Assembly (NCBI GenBank): GCA_963575745.1
Contig: CAUYUJ010004703.1
Location: 259,956 to 323,955 of the forward strand
Reading direction: 5' to 3'
Source: Prorocentrum cordatum
Taxonomy: Eukaryota; Sar; Dinophyceae; Prorocentrales; Prorocentraceae
Length of the DNA: 64,000 nt
Under the pieces are notes generated by a model, which saw only the letters and a program-made list of their open reading frames with translations, was not told where the DNA came from and ran no database searches. The position numbers and the translations under genes are program-made. Shown here one piece after another: positions 9,267-19,229 of the stretch (its first letter is position 1; each line of letters starts with the position of its first letter).

Positions 9267-9863
9267 CTATCCTCTTTTGTGGGTCCCTGCAAACCAAGAC
9301 ATGCCCGTGCTGCAATATGCACGCGTCACTCTTTTCCCCTGGATACCATCCTCCCCGTTCCCATTGTCTGCATCGAATGCCTTGGATCGGTGCCAGTCCA
9401 AGGGTGTAGTCTGCGTCGTGCGGCATTTCACTAGCACCTCAGTGAGTCTGTCGTGGAATAACGTGTTTCTGCCGTCTGCCGCCACTTCAGTACCTAGTCC
9501 TGCGTACTGCCCCCTTCCAATTGTGTAGTTCACCACATCGTTTTCCTGCATAACCAAGCCCTCTCTAACACCTAGCCGTCCTCCGCCCCATCCCATTTTT
9601 GCTAACAATTGCCGTCCTCTTCGAAAACTGTATGCTGCACTCAACTTCTCCAGCTCCTCTTCGCCATTCCTTTTCTCAGCCTCTCTGATTGCTCTAGCTT
9701 CTCTTCGCTTGCTAAATTCGCCTGGGCTGCCGAGGTTGATCTTCGGGTCGAGCAAGAGCAGGGTGGCTTCTACTGGCAATCCCCATTCTGGCCACGCTCT
9801 CCTCTTGCCTGCTCTCTTGCTGTGCTGCAACATGCTCCTCCTGTCCTGCGCTACTCTCACCAT
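9267..9863 (-). pseudogene. LINE-1 G-patch domain plus start of reverse transcriptase
   Basis: About residues 85-125 (9489-9611) read LLAKMGWGGGRLG, then a 20-residue gap, then GRGQYAGLG. This spacing of Gly and aromatic residues is that of a G-patch, an RNA-associated module also known in some retroviral proteases. After it, TPLDWHRSKAF.. DNGNG and GKRVTRAYC match the N-terminal end of RT in dinoflagellate LINEs. Before it is a Lys/Arg/Glu-rich helical segment. The frame follows a shift from the endonuclease frame near 9860 and is lost again near 9270. Confidence 0.75.
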
Positions 9864-11423
9864 AAGGTCGTGCTCGCATGGTAGGGCACTTGGTCGGCAT
9901 AGTACTCCTCATGCTCCAGTAGTTGTTGCTGCAGCGAGATCGGGACAGTTCCTAATCCACCCTGGGAGGGGTCCTTACTTAGTTCCTGTTCCCACTTGTT
10001 GTTATCCCAGTGTGTCTTGGGTGAGAAGTAGTACATCTTTTTTGGTCCTCTGCCGTTCATCTGGTACTGGATTCGCAGCCGGTGCATTTCTGCAAAGTCG
10101 CTCCTCTCATGTGCCTCCCAGATCTCCTCCACTAGCCGCTTCTTCCTCTGCTTCTCGTGCGTTTCCCTGATCTGCTTCAAAACTGCCGTGACCTCCTTCA
10201 GCTGCTCTCTGATGCTCTCCTGCTCCTCGTCTGTTACCTCGGGCCCTAGCTTGGCTCTGATGTCTCTTCGTCTGCCCAAGAGTTGTTGCCTGTGTTGCTT
10301 GAGGAATTGCGTCGAGGCGTCTGGTTGTTGCTGTGTCTGTCCGAAGGTTTGTCCTAGTGCTGTCCTGACTGCTGTGGAGTAGAGGTGCCAAGAGCGATCA
10401 GGCGTCGGTGCTGCTATTGCTTCCTCCCAGTCCTCCGTACTTATTGCACCTAGCTCTTGATCAACTGCTCGTAGCCACTCCTCTCTCTTCCTGCCCTTCC
10501 CCACGCAAGCCATAAGTGCATCCTTGTCCAAGCGTTGTCGTGGTGGTGGCCGCGGTCGTGCGAAGTGCCTCGTGTTCGGGTCGAGGATGAGTCCGACTGG
10601 TACGTGGTCTCGAAGTCTTCGGGACCTGATGGTCTGCAGGCGCTTCCCTGCCGTGTGGAGGGCCAAACAACGCTTAACTAGGTGCAGGGCTCCTGCTGGG
10701 ATCGCTATATGGTCGATTCGCGTGTTCCCCCCTTGCGTGCCGTAGTAGGTGGGCCCTATATCGTACCTAGTTGTAACTACTGAAAATGTGCTGCTAGTGC
10801 AGAGTTCTCTGAACATTTTCCCGTTCTCGTTTTCCAGCCATCGCTCGATCCCCCCAACACAGCTGTCCATACTCGCCTGCACTATGCCGTCCGAGTCGCG
10901 GTGCAGTCCCATGTCACTGTTGAGGTCCCCTCCTACCACTATCATTGTCCTGACTCCTAGTGCGTCCGTGGTGTGCTCTATCCAGTTCGTCACTCGCTTG
11001 CCGATCTCGACGTAGTTCTTGAGGTGGGTGGGGGCGGAGTAAACTGGGAAAAATGCGTAGTCTTGCCCTGGGGTGTGCAATTTAATGCCTGCGACTCGTC
11101 CCTGGAGCTGCGTTGGTGGATGACTGATAGCTCTGAGGCTGGTCTGCGGGATCAGCCTGCTAACTAGGATGGTAATTCCGCAAGCTTTCGTGATAAATCT
11201 TCCCTTGCGTGCACCAAATCGTAAACACCAGTGGTTTGGGAGTAGGGTTTTTTTTAACTGGTTCTGGTCCACACCATTCGGCACTGCCGCATATCATAAT
11301 GATGTCCCACTGTTTGAGTTCCAAGCTGATGTCTGTAAGTCTCTCGATTGTCCCCGCTGACAATGGGTTGTACACAGCAATGCGCATGAAAGCAGAGCGG
11401 TACGCGGGTGCCCCCCCTCTCAC
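9857..11423 (-). pseudogene. LINE-1 APE-like endonuclease domain and coiled linker
   Basis: The first segment (11160-11423) reads MRIAVYNPLSAGTIERL then WDIIMICGSAEW, in the position of the WNxxG and QE motifs of APE endonucleases. A frameshift in the T run at 11248-11255 moves the frame to 9857-11284. That segment has VVGGDLNSDMG (the GDFN motif), NTRIDHIAIP, and RDHVPVGLIL (the SDHxP motif with the catalytic His). The canonical QE pair is not conserved, although a nearby Glu follows GSA. A Gln/Arg/Glu-rich probably helical linker of about 200 residues follows. The function would be nicking target DNA for target-primed reverse transcription. Confidence 0.8.
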
Positions 11424-11518
11424 CTGGCCATATCGGTTGGGAGGCGTAGTCGTGTAAAGGTGTAAAATGGGTGCTTTCGGTAAGTCGATCGCTCCCCCTT
11501 AACCCCTTAAGCCGACTA

Positions 11519-11800
11519 GGAGGAGGAGGAGGAGGAGGAGGAGGAGGAGGAGGGAGGAGGAGGGGGGACAGGGGTGAGGAGGAGGAGGAGGAGGAGGAGA
11601 AGGAGAGGCGGAGGGAGGAGGAGGAGGAGGAGGAGGGAGGAGGAGGAGGGGGAGGAGCAGGTGCAAGAGGAGCGGTGCAGCAGGAGCCATGAGAGGGAGG
11701 AGGAAGGCAGGTGGAAGGAGGATCTGAATCAGGGGCAGGAGGAGGAGGAGGGTAGGAAGCAGGAGGAGCAGGAGGAGGAGGAGGAGGAAGATGAGGAGGA
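11519..11800 (+). repeat. (GGA)n microsatellite at the LINE-1 5' end
   Basis: Imperfect GGA/GAG triplets for about 280 bases, directly next to the 5' end of LINE-1. Frames through it read poly-Glu/Arg or Leu/Pro and are not genes. Confidence 0.9.
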
Positions 11801-11891
11801 GGCCGAGGCCTCGGCGGCGCGCCAGGGGGGCCAAGGTGGAGGTTCCGCAGGGACCCGGGCGGACTGTGGTGTCCGGATATCTATAGTCCTA

Positions 11892-12012
11892 CCACGAACT
11901 GTTCTTAGAACCCGAACATGTTCCAAGAACGACAACCCTGTTCTTAGAATATAAGCCCGATGTGCTAAAACAAGACAGACTCCGCCAGAAATGTTCTAAG
12001 AACATTTCGTGG
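11892..12012. mobile_element. MITE-like element with 20-bp terminal inverted repeats
   Basis: Left end CCACGAACTGTTCTTAGAAC and right end GTTCTAAGAACATTTCGTGG are inverted repeats with 19 of 20 matches, 121 bp overall. An internal TGTTCTTAGAA copy is at 11940 and a decayed half-copy at 12016-12035. A related fragment (tatagtcct..ctcttagaat) occurs at 63369-63402, just before the last composite block. Confidence 0.65.
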
Positions 12013-12244
12013 AAACCACGAAAGGCTCTCAGAACATTATTTGGTGGGGCTATAGGCGAGCCAGGACGCTTCGCCACTGCCTGCGAGGGGAGCAAGGCCT
12101 CCTCGGGGGACGGCGGGGTTTCTTGGAGGCCTGCCGGCCCTCGGAGCGGCTGGAGGGCTGCCTCCGCACGGGGGCCCATAGGAGGCTCTCTGTCTCCCCC
12201 CCCCTTGGGCGCGCCGCGGGCTCGGGGGGGGGAGGAGGCACGAG

Positions 12245-12480
12245 GTCTTATCCTTGCGGATGCCATGACATGGGCACCCTAACAATCCGATCATTGAATT
12301 ACATGTGCGTTTAAAAATTAAAACGTGTCCTCAAAATGTGTGATGAAACATGTTGTTCTACATGTTTAAAACATGTTTTAAACATCTTTTACACATCTGG
12401 AAATTATTTGGCAGCATGCTTCCCGTCCATTAATCGACTTCCACAACCCTGAGATTGACAAGCCGGGAGGCGACGACAAC
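12245..12480. repeat. Dispersed repeat R1, copy 1
   Basis: AT-rich stretch with ACATGTTTTAAACAT-type inverted words, then CATCTGGAAATTAT, GGCAGCATGCTTCC, and CATTAATCGACTTCCACAAC. The same blocks in the same order occur at 37840-38030. Both copies lie beside GGA/GAG microsatellites. Confidence 0.7.
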
Positions 12481-12632
12481 TCCAGGGGTGACCCCTCTCA
12501 GAAGATGAGGGAGCCCCCGAGATCGGCATCGAGACAGGGCGACGTGAGTCAAATGGGTAGGGATGTGTGCTTCAGGCTTGCAAGTCTGGGGGGGAGCCCA
12601 GGCGTCTCTTCGGTGCGACGTGCCCCTCGTGG

Positions 12633-12675
12633 GAGGAGGAGGAGGAGGAGGAGGAGGAGGAGGAGGAGGAGGAGG
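12633..12675 (+). repeat. (GGA)n microsatellite
   Basis: About 14 GGA units. On the minus strand this is a TCC tract about 180 bases beyond the LINE-2 stop codon. Confidence 0.9.
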
Positions 12676-12852
12676 ACAGGGAGGAAAGGGAGGAGGGAGG
12701 AGGGAGCGACGCTCACCACGAGAGAGGGCAGGCGGACACGAAGCGAGCAAGGGAAGCGAAAGAAGCGGACACGAGGCAACAGGAGAGAAACGAGAAGTCC
12801 GATGTCCATGAATTCCACTCTCGAGAGCAAAGCGGACCCGAAACTCGAAACC

Positions 12853-13665
12853 TTACCCCTCAGGCGCGAGCACAGTCTCGGAGTGATCGGGACTGGCGCC
12901 TGTCGCAAGAAGCAGCCTGACCCGCATTGCCTTTTTCGCAATAGCGCGGGCACGGGCTTCCATCAAAACAAAAACCTGAGCACTCGAAATCCTTCCCTTG
13001 CTCCTCAGCGCATTGAAAGAGGAGAGCAGGATATCAGAGGCAATACCTAAAGAAAGCAGCTGGCTACGATTAGAATAGCAAACAAGATGAAGGAGAAGAC
13101 GAGACAGAGATGGATGCTCGGCAAAGCAGACAGACAGGCTAGGGAACAAACGGGAGAGAGCGGCTACTGCTACAGGGCAGTCATAGTAGTGTCTCACACA
13201 ATCGCCACCGACAGCACGACATCCGAATAGGCACGTTAGAGCTCCTCCTCCGTTATGTCTAAACCTCCTCGTAGTGCACCACCCGTTGCAGATCCCCCGC
13301 AGCTGAGCGGCAACAATGAAGAAGGGAAGCTCGGCGCTGAGGAGAAGCAAGTTGAGAAAGCAACGATCAGCATCAGGTGGAGAAAGCTGAGGATCAAAGT
13401 GTTGACACCGAGGAAGCAGAAGAGCAGCAGCAGAGGGAACATCCATATTAGCTTGAAGGAGCTGGTACACTTTCCGTTGAAAATTAGGCGCGTGACGATC
13501 AACAGGGCATCGAGGGATCAGCTCTAGCTCGTCCTGCACAGTCGAGAGGTGATGAAAGATGCTCTGTTGCACCCATAACTGCCGGCGAGGGAGAAGGACT
13601 CTCTCATCATCCTCCAGCGCGCGGGCCCACTCTTCACGAGCAAGGTGCAGTTGCGGACTCCGAAC
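12853..13665 (-). pseudogene. LINE-2 C-terminal Cys/His tail
   Basis: HLAREEWARALEDDERVLLP then QSIFHHLSTVQDELELIP lead to LTCLFGCRAVGGD and CVRHYYDCPVAV. The C-x3-C..H-x3-C-like spacing is the zinc knuckle found at the end of many LINE polyproteins. A Leu-rich helical segment follows, then a stop at 12853-12855. Confidence 0.75.
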
Positions 13666-13671
13666 GGTAAC

Positions 13672-14690
13672 TCAATACGCGGCAGCTTTACATTCGAGCT
13701 CGAGATGACGCGGCTCGAGCGGCGCACCGATAGTCTTGAAATTCTGCAAGAGCTTCGGAGGGATGGCATGCCTGGGCCCGTTGGCCAAAGCCTGCAGCGC
13801 CTCTCGGACAGCTCTAGTGGCCTCGGGTGGAGGCGGGGGGAACTGGCCCACAAACGTAAGCGTCGGAAACCCAACAAGGTTGAAAGCCGCCGGACTTGCA
13901 AGAATACCCATCTGGAGACTCCTGCTGTGGCAGATTCTCTTCTTAAGCTCGGGGATCGGGTGGGCCCAAGACGCTCCCGCACTGTTGAGACCTAAGAAAA
14001 CCCCAAGATACCTGGCAGAAGCAACGAACTGAAAATCTGTCTCCTCAACCCCCTTATCCTTCAACTTCTGGACGACCCAATCCTTCCCTTCCCCCCCGAA
14101 GAACACAATGAACGTCTTATTCGTGTTGACAGTGAGCCCAGCGCCTCGCTCAACAAGCCTGAACTCCGGCATAACCGCAGGCATGCTCTCAAAGAAGTGC
14201 CTACACGAGAGCCCAAGGTCATCTCCAAATACACCAAGCTGAGCGAGCTGGAACTTCATTCTCCTGATAACCGGGTCAAAGCACAGCGCCCAAATCAGTC
14301 CAGAAAGCGGGCATCCTTGTTTCACCCCTCGGGGGCACCGAATGCCCAAACCGTCCTGCTCACAAAATCCCCGAAAGGAAACGTGCACGACAACGTCGCG
14401 GTACAGCTCCTGGACGGCCCAGATAATATTTGGAGGAAGTTCCATGGCTCGCAAAATCCGAAAGATCCAGCCGTGCGCCAGAGACGGACAGGCACTGGCG
14501 ATGTCGAAAAAAAAAACATGGGCAGTCTCGGGCTCTCCATACACTGGGACCCAGCGGAGAATGACGGCCTCGAGCTCGATAATGTTTTCGGCAAGCTGAC
14601 GGCCTCCGATAAAGCCACGCTGGCTGAAGTCGACTGAGCTGTCGGCAATGGGCGCGAGGTACCAGCCAACCATGTTGCTGATAATTGTGT
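13672..14690 (-). pseudogene. LINE-2 reverse transcriptase palm and thumb
   Basis: DFSQRGFIGGRQ, VFFFDIASACPS (motif A Asp), GVKQGCPLSG (motif B) and VFGDDLGLS (motif C Asp pair) are intact, followed by NTNKTFIVFF and ARYLGVFLG. This is a canonical LINE RT. It ends by frameshift near 13670, with the tail continuing in another frame. Confidence 0.9.
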
Positions 14691-15770
14691 TGTCGGTCGG
14701 TGCTGCTGAGGGCGATGGGGCGGGTGATGGCGGGCTGTCGGGCAATCACGCACTGGCCCTCGCGCTCAGTGCCCTTGGGCAGAAAGACACTTAGTGCAAC
14801 GCTAAACTGATGTGGCAAAGGGGTGCCACTCAGTAGAGCCTCGTATAACTCGCACAGGGTTTCGTGCATCAGACGTCCTCCTTTCCACCAAACAGAATAC
14901 GGGAGCCCATAAGGGCCAACGGCAGAATCCGACTGAGCCTCCAGAAGCTCGACAAAGTTGTAGGACGGCGTTTTCGTAACAGGGTTCGGGGGGGCTTTGT
15001 CCACAAACGGTATAGACATGTCTATGACCTCCTCCTCCACCGCCACCTCGGAGAAGATGCCCTGCCAGTGAATTCGCAACGCCTCAGCTCCGTGAGCAGG
15101 GTTAACAATCGGCATGCCTCGTGGGTCTCGAATCTGGGCCAGCCCGATCTTCCTGGATTTGGGGGGCCACCCCGCCCGGCGCTTCCTCAGGGCCTCAGCT
15201 CGGGCCTGCTTCTTCGAATGGGTTTCGGGTAGCTCGTGATTCTCGTGCATGAGGTGGCCAATATGCTCGCGATTCAAAAGGTTCAGCAGCCCTTGGAACC
15301 CGTCGAAGTCAGAGAATTGCCCAGACCCAGTATCAATATATCTCCGAATATCAGGAAACCCACGGCAGGCCTTGGCGACGACGCCACCGTCCCCTCTACG
15401 AATGGCGCGCTGCGCAGCAAGCATCCACGAGATCTTCTGTATGGGGGTCGCTGGGTAAGAGCCTGCAAATTCGGCAGGCACCGCCTGCTTCGCGGCGAAG
15501 GCAACTGACTTGACTTCAGCGAGTTTGATGGTCGGGTCGAGGTGAACATCCACAGACGCAACAATCGCTTCGACATGCCCAGGAAAGCTGGGGCGCTTGG
15601 CAACCCAAGTCGGAATGCGCCCCTGGTTCTGGTTTCTCATCGAGGCTGGCGTGAGCCCCAAGTAGATCGGAATATGGTCACTGCAGTTGCCAACGCCAAA
15701 GACACTCCCATGTACACCTGTGGTAGGATGGAGGTCGAGAAGGGTAGACGTGCAAGCATTCTCGTATAGA
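14690..15770 (-). pseudogene. LINE-2 endonuclease end and RT N-terminal region
   Basis: VGNCSDHIPIYLGL is the SDHxP motif with the catalytic His. A linker of about 250 residues follows, with KKQARAEALRKRRAGWPPK and SAVGPYGLPYSVWWKGG (the usual 'GpDGlp' region before RT). Then FSVALSVFLPKGTE and RPIALSSTD are RT motifs 0-2. The frame shifts near 14690 into the palm. Confidence 0.85.
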
Positions 15771-17030
15771 TCCAATCCAACCTCGCAACCGACTCGGGAG
15801 CCCCATTGCGATTTCGAACATGAGTGGGCCATTCCTGCTCGACCTCCGCTAGACCAGGAAACTCGGCCTGGAAGAAACTATCCAGGTGGTAGCAATTCGA
15901 CAAATTACCTCCCGAGCGCCGCCCGTCAAGATACTGACGGTCCTCTCCAGGAGCGTAAAAGTTGAAGTCGCCTCCAAAGAGAGCGAGCGCAAGCCTCGGC
16001 CCACGAACAAGACGAGCTGCTTCCGAGAGCACATTTCTTTTCTGTTGCACACGAAGCTCAGGATCCAGATGAATATTGATGATTTGCAAACGTCCCATAG
16101 GCCCCGAAAGCAGAAGCGAGTGGAGCCTGCCTGCTTGATGAGCGCGATGCCGAGCAGAGCGAAAGAGACAAGCGAGAGATTGTTGGGCGATGATAGCACA
16201 TCCACCAGCGTGAGCAGACTGACAGTAAGTAGTGTAGATACGATGCTGAGGTAGAGACCGTCGAAGGGTTTCGTCATCTCCTGGAGCCCCGTGCGTTTCC
16301 TGCAGAAGAACAATAGAATGCCTGGCGGAAAGATCGTCGACTGTTTTCTGCTTTCGACGCTGGAGCCCACGAGAACCAGAAGCTCCCCCATGAAGACCAC
16401 GAGAGTTCCAACTGCATATGCTTAGGTGTTGCCGAGGGAAGAAGGCATGAAGAGGCATTCGGCAGCCGCGATCCCTGCTGCTCGAACTGGAAGAAGAGCA
16501 GACAGAGGACGAGGAGGAGGAAGAGGAGGAGGAACTGTTGGAAAATAGCCTGCCTGCCCGCACAAGACTAGTGTTTCCTGCAGCCCGCTGACGCTTCAGC
16601 GGTGGCTCAGTGCAACAAGGAGAAATATTATCGAGAGACGGTTGCCTGCAGCACTGCAGGCGGTCCGTGGCCTTGGCGGCGCCAATCCCCCACTCCAGCA
16701 GGTTGCCGTCATTGGCATGGACGGTGAACGTGTCGCCGGGCGCCTCGGTGAGCGAAAGCAGGTCCCAGACGTCGTCGGGGCTGGTGACAAACAAGATGCC
16801 CTTCGGCCCGTTCGTGCCCAGCTTGTGCGTGCACAACCCCCAGCGAGGATGCACTTTCAGCAACTTGAGGACAGGCTCCCAAAGCTTCCCCAGCGTCTTC
16901 TGCTTCTTCCTGACATCGAGCGTCTGGTCAGGACGTGCGCGGACGAGCTTCTCTTCGCCTCTGCGCGGGTCCTTCCAGGTCATCAGCGCATCATTGTCCC
17001 TGGTCTTCGCGATGAATCCTTGGCCTGGTC
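15770..17030 (-). pseudogene. LINE-2 ORF1 end and APE endonuclease
   Basis: This frame continues ORF1 with KLLKVHPRWGLCTHKLG and TFTVHANDGNLLEWGI, then a Ser-rich tract (16490-16540, a GGA microsatellite). The endonuclease follows: ICSWNSRGL (catalytic Asn), IVLLQETHG (Glu), IINIHLDPE, LFGGDFNFY (Asp and Asn), and ARLDWIY. All residues expected for an APE-type nuclease are visible. A frameshift near 15770 moves to the next segment, which carries the catalytic His. Confidence 0.88.
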
Positions 17031-17510
17031 GGGCCCCTCGAAGATCACCGAGTAGGCGTACTGCAGGTTGTAGATCTTTGGTTTGGCCGTCTGCTGAACC
17101 GCATGAGGCATAATCATATTGATCTTGTTCCAGTGCATCTCGAACTGGGCTCCCATCAACTTGCGCGGGAAACCTCCGATCCACACTTTGCGAGGGTCAT
17201 GCGGTCTGTCAGGTGGAGGTTCCGACGTCGCACGACGAGCTCGCTTGAGAGAACTGCCACCTTCCGAAACACCTCCGTGCCAGGTACTCCCAGAACAAAA
17301 GCTGACCGTGCTGCCGTTACTGCTGTTGTCGAGCTTCCGCTGTAGATTGGCCAAGTCTTCTTGGATCTTGTCGAAGAGCTTGGCATGCTTGTCAACGGTC
17401 TCAGTGATCTTATCCATCTTGGTGACGAGATCGGCGAGGCCTGTAACAGCGGAGTTCATCTTGTCGAACTTTTCCATGAGCTTGTCCATCTTGTCCTCCG
17501 CACTCGACAT
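17030..17510 (-). pseudogene. LINE-2 ORF1: coiled coil and RRM-like domain
   Basis: I place the start at the ATG at 17510 (MSSAEDKMDKLMEKFDKM), 134 bases after the SL relic; the frame also extends upstream to an ATG at 17564. Residues 1-80 have heptad-like Leu/Met/Val spacing (coiled coil). Then RKVWIGGFPRKLM and NLQYAYSVIFEG fit the first and third strands of an RRM-like fold, as in ORF1 of dinoflagellate and other LINEs. The frame shifts near 17030 (GPDQA then GFIAKTRDND) into the next segment. It would bind the element RNA. Confidence 0.75.
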
Positions 17511-17643
17511 GGCGCGGGAGAGTTCGCCCGAGCGTCGCCGCGCAGACGCAGGGTGAACACCCAAGTCTGGGATGGTGTCCGCTCGGGCTCGACACCCAAG
17601 AACGCTTCTTCAAGAGAAGCTGCCCACTCAAGCGCCCCTTGCA

Positions 17644-17665
17644 CTTGAGCCAAAATGGCAACGGA
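17644..17665 (-). other. Spliced-leader relic at the LINE-2 5' end
   Basis: On the minus strand the 22 bases match the dinoflagellate spliced leader except at position 6 (T for A): TCCGTTGCCATTTTGGCTCA then AG. It is not an SL RNA gene, because no GT donor follows. A (TCC)n tract lies immediately 5' of it, and the LINE-2 ORF1 start is 134 bases 3'. The relic implies reverse transcription of a trans-spliced mRNA. Confidence 0.85.
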
Positions 17666-17806
17666 GGGAGGAGGGAGGAGGGAGGAGGAGGAGGAGGAGG
17701 AGGAGGAGGAGGAGGAAGAGGAGGAGGAGGAGGAGGAGGAGGAGGAGGAGGAGGGGGAGGGGGAGGAGGAGGGGGAGGAGGAGGAGGGATGAGGGAGGCT
17801 TCGCCA
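17666..17806 (+). repeat. (GGA)n microsatellite abutting the SL relic
   Basis: GGA/GGAGGAA triplets for about 140 bases. On the coding strand of LINE-2 this is a TCC tract that runs straight into the TCC of the spliced leader. Confidence 0.9.
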
Positions 17807-17954
17807 GGGCCACCGTTGCAGCCACGGCGTGCGCCACTGGCCTGCCCACCGAGGTGCACCGCCGAGGGCCGACCCCCTCTCCCAGAGCGCAGGTTCGGAG
17901 GGGCGCGGGGGGCTGTTTGGCGAGCCCTCGGAGATGCCGAGGGGTGCCTTGCCC

Positions 17955-18204
17955 GTGCTCTTGCGAATAAGCGGCCGCCAATTCTCTGCCTGGGTAGTCG
18001 AAGCCAATCTGGCGCCAATCTGGCAGGCCCAATCTGGCAAACGGGGGCAATCTGGCGAGGGAGCCAACGCGAACCCAGTCTGGCGAATAACCCAAATCAT
18101 CCAGTTTGACCGGGCCAGATTGGCCCTTGGGGCCCAATCCAATCTGACAGTCTGGCCTTCGACTACGTAGGTGTTCTTGCGAATAAGCGGCCGCCAATTC
18201 TCTG
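17955..18204. repeat. 34-bp direct repeats flanking a MITE
   Basis: GTG(C/T)TCTTGCGAATAAGC and the 16 bases after it are repeated at 17955-17988 and 18171-18204, with one difference. They bracket the inverted-repeat element at 17990-18166. This is much longer than ordinary target duplications. Confidence 0.8.
17990..18166. mobile_element. MITE family M1, copy 1 (GTAGTCGAAG ends)
   Basis: Starts CTGGGTAGTCGAAG and ends CTTCGACTAC. The interior carries repeated CCAATCTGGC words. It is nearly identical over about 175 bp to 26441-26621. The right end has lost the final CCCAG of the inverted repeat. Confidence 0.8.
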
Positions 18205-18424
18205 TGCGTCGCTCCAACTGCACCCCGACCCAGGGTGCTCTTGAAGCACCCGTCTGCAGGTAGAGCGCCCCGGCGCGCATCCGACGAACTCTTGTTCGAT
18301 CTTCCTGTACCACCGCATTGGTGGCGCGTTGGATGCCCAACAATCGGTTGGCCCAGCTGCGTTTCGGAATGTAACAACTCGTTGAACCGTATTGTTTGGA
18401 ATTAAACGTGCCATTGCGGTGTTT

Positions 18425-18960
18425 GACTATGCACCTTAGCAAGGCGTTCGATCAACTTGCATTCCATTCGCTGCCTGAGTCGCTCCCGAGCCATGTATGG
18501 GCGCACTGCTGTCCATGACCCATGTAAAGCAGCGCGGACGAGATCGCGGCTATCGCCGCCTTAAAACTCAGAGAGGCGTCAAGCAAGGCGACAGACTGAG
18601 CCCCTGCTCTTCGAGGCGGGGGTCAATGCAACACTGCGCAGTTGGAAGGCTTGGGTGACCAGGAACGGCATTCGCGTTGATGATGGGAACGCCTGAGCGA
18701 ACATCAGACACGCGGACGACACACCATGATTCTCGCTACATCACGACGGGATCTCATCATGATGGCTACGGAGCTCAGAGAGGATCTTGCGAATGTAGAT
18801 CTCAGCTTGAAGGCTGGAATGACCACAGTACCAACGACTGCGTAAGACATCGTTGCGTAATCGCTGGAACTTTGAGGGAGGTCAGCGACGTCCTTTAGGG
18901 TGGCATGGCCCACACATAGTTTGGGTGGAAACTCTGCGGCAACTCGCGCTCGAGAAGTTC
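18425..18960 (+). pseudogene. Fossil LINE reverse transcriptase
   Basis: Translating with shifts gives LSKAFDQLAFHSLP, QRGVKQGDRLSP, FEAGVNATLRSWKAW, then NIRHADDTPMILATSRRDL and MATELREDLANVDLSLKAG. These are RT motifs A, B and C (YADD as HADD) in order, with in-frame stops between and after them. Both coding-level decay and stops are present, so it is older than LINE-1 and LINE-2. No endonuclease or 5' part was found. Confidence 0.75.
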
Positions 18961-19229
18961 ATTTGAGGTTGTCACTATCTTCAAATTGCATGGATGAGAT
19001 TACACGTGCATCGTGACACTATGCTGTACAATAAGTCATGCATACATTTCTGGAGCCTCAGCCTCTGGGGGGGTTGCCGGGGTGGCTCTGCCGGGGAAGG
19101 GGGGATGGGGGGGGAGGGGGGGGCGAGCTTCCGGCGGATGCGGGCGCTGCTTTTACAGAAGGCTCTAATCTCGAGGATGCGCTGGAAGGGTGGCCGCGGC
19201 CGCAAAAGTCTCTGAGGACGGTCGACGAA

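Larger units (their letters stand above)
6536..11520 (-). mobile_element. LINE-1: non-LTR retrotransposon of dinoflagellate type
   Basis: On the minus strand the order is APE-like endonuclease, G-patch, reverse transcriptase, thumb, C2H2-like zinc fingers and an extra C-terminal region, with no separate ORF1 seen. Several one-base frameshifts break it. Two map to 8-base T runs at 11248-11255 and 8671-8678. A (GGA)n tract abuts its 5' end at 11519. Its 3' end meets the copia 3' end. Confidence 0.85.
12853..17665 (-). mobile_element. LINE-2: SL-tagged non-LTR retrotransposon
   Basis: Minus-strand element with ORF1 (coiled coil plus RRM-like), APE endonuclease, RT and a Cys/His tail. It starts at a spliced-leader relic (17644-17665), which suggests the copy was made from a trans-spliced transcript and is near full length at its 5' end. 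About four frameshifts break it, but catalytic residues of endonuclease and RT are all present. Confidence 0.9.

Noticed and set aside
18764-18775. ATGGCTACGGA on the plus strand as another spliced-leader relic
   Set aside because: Only 11 bases match the reverse complement of the leader and they fall inside the fossil RT reading frame; the rest of the leader is absent.
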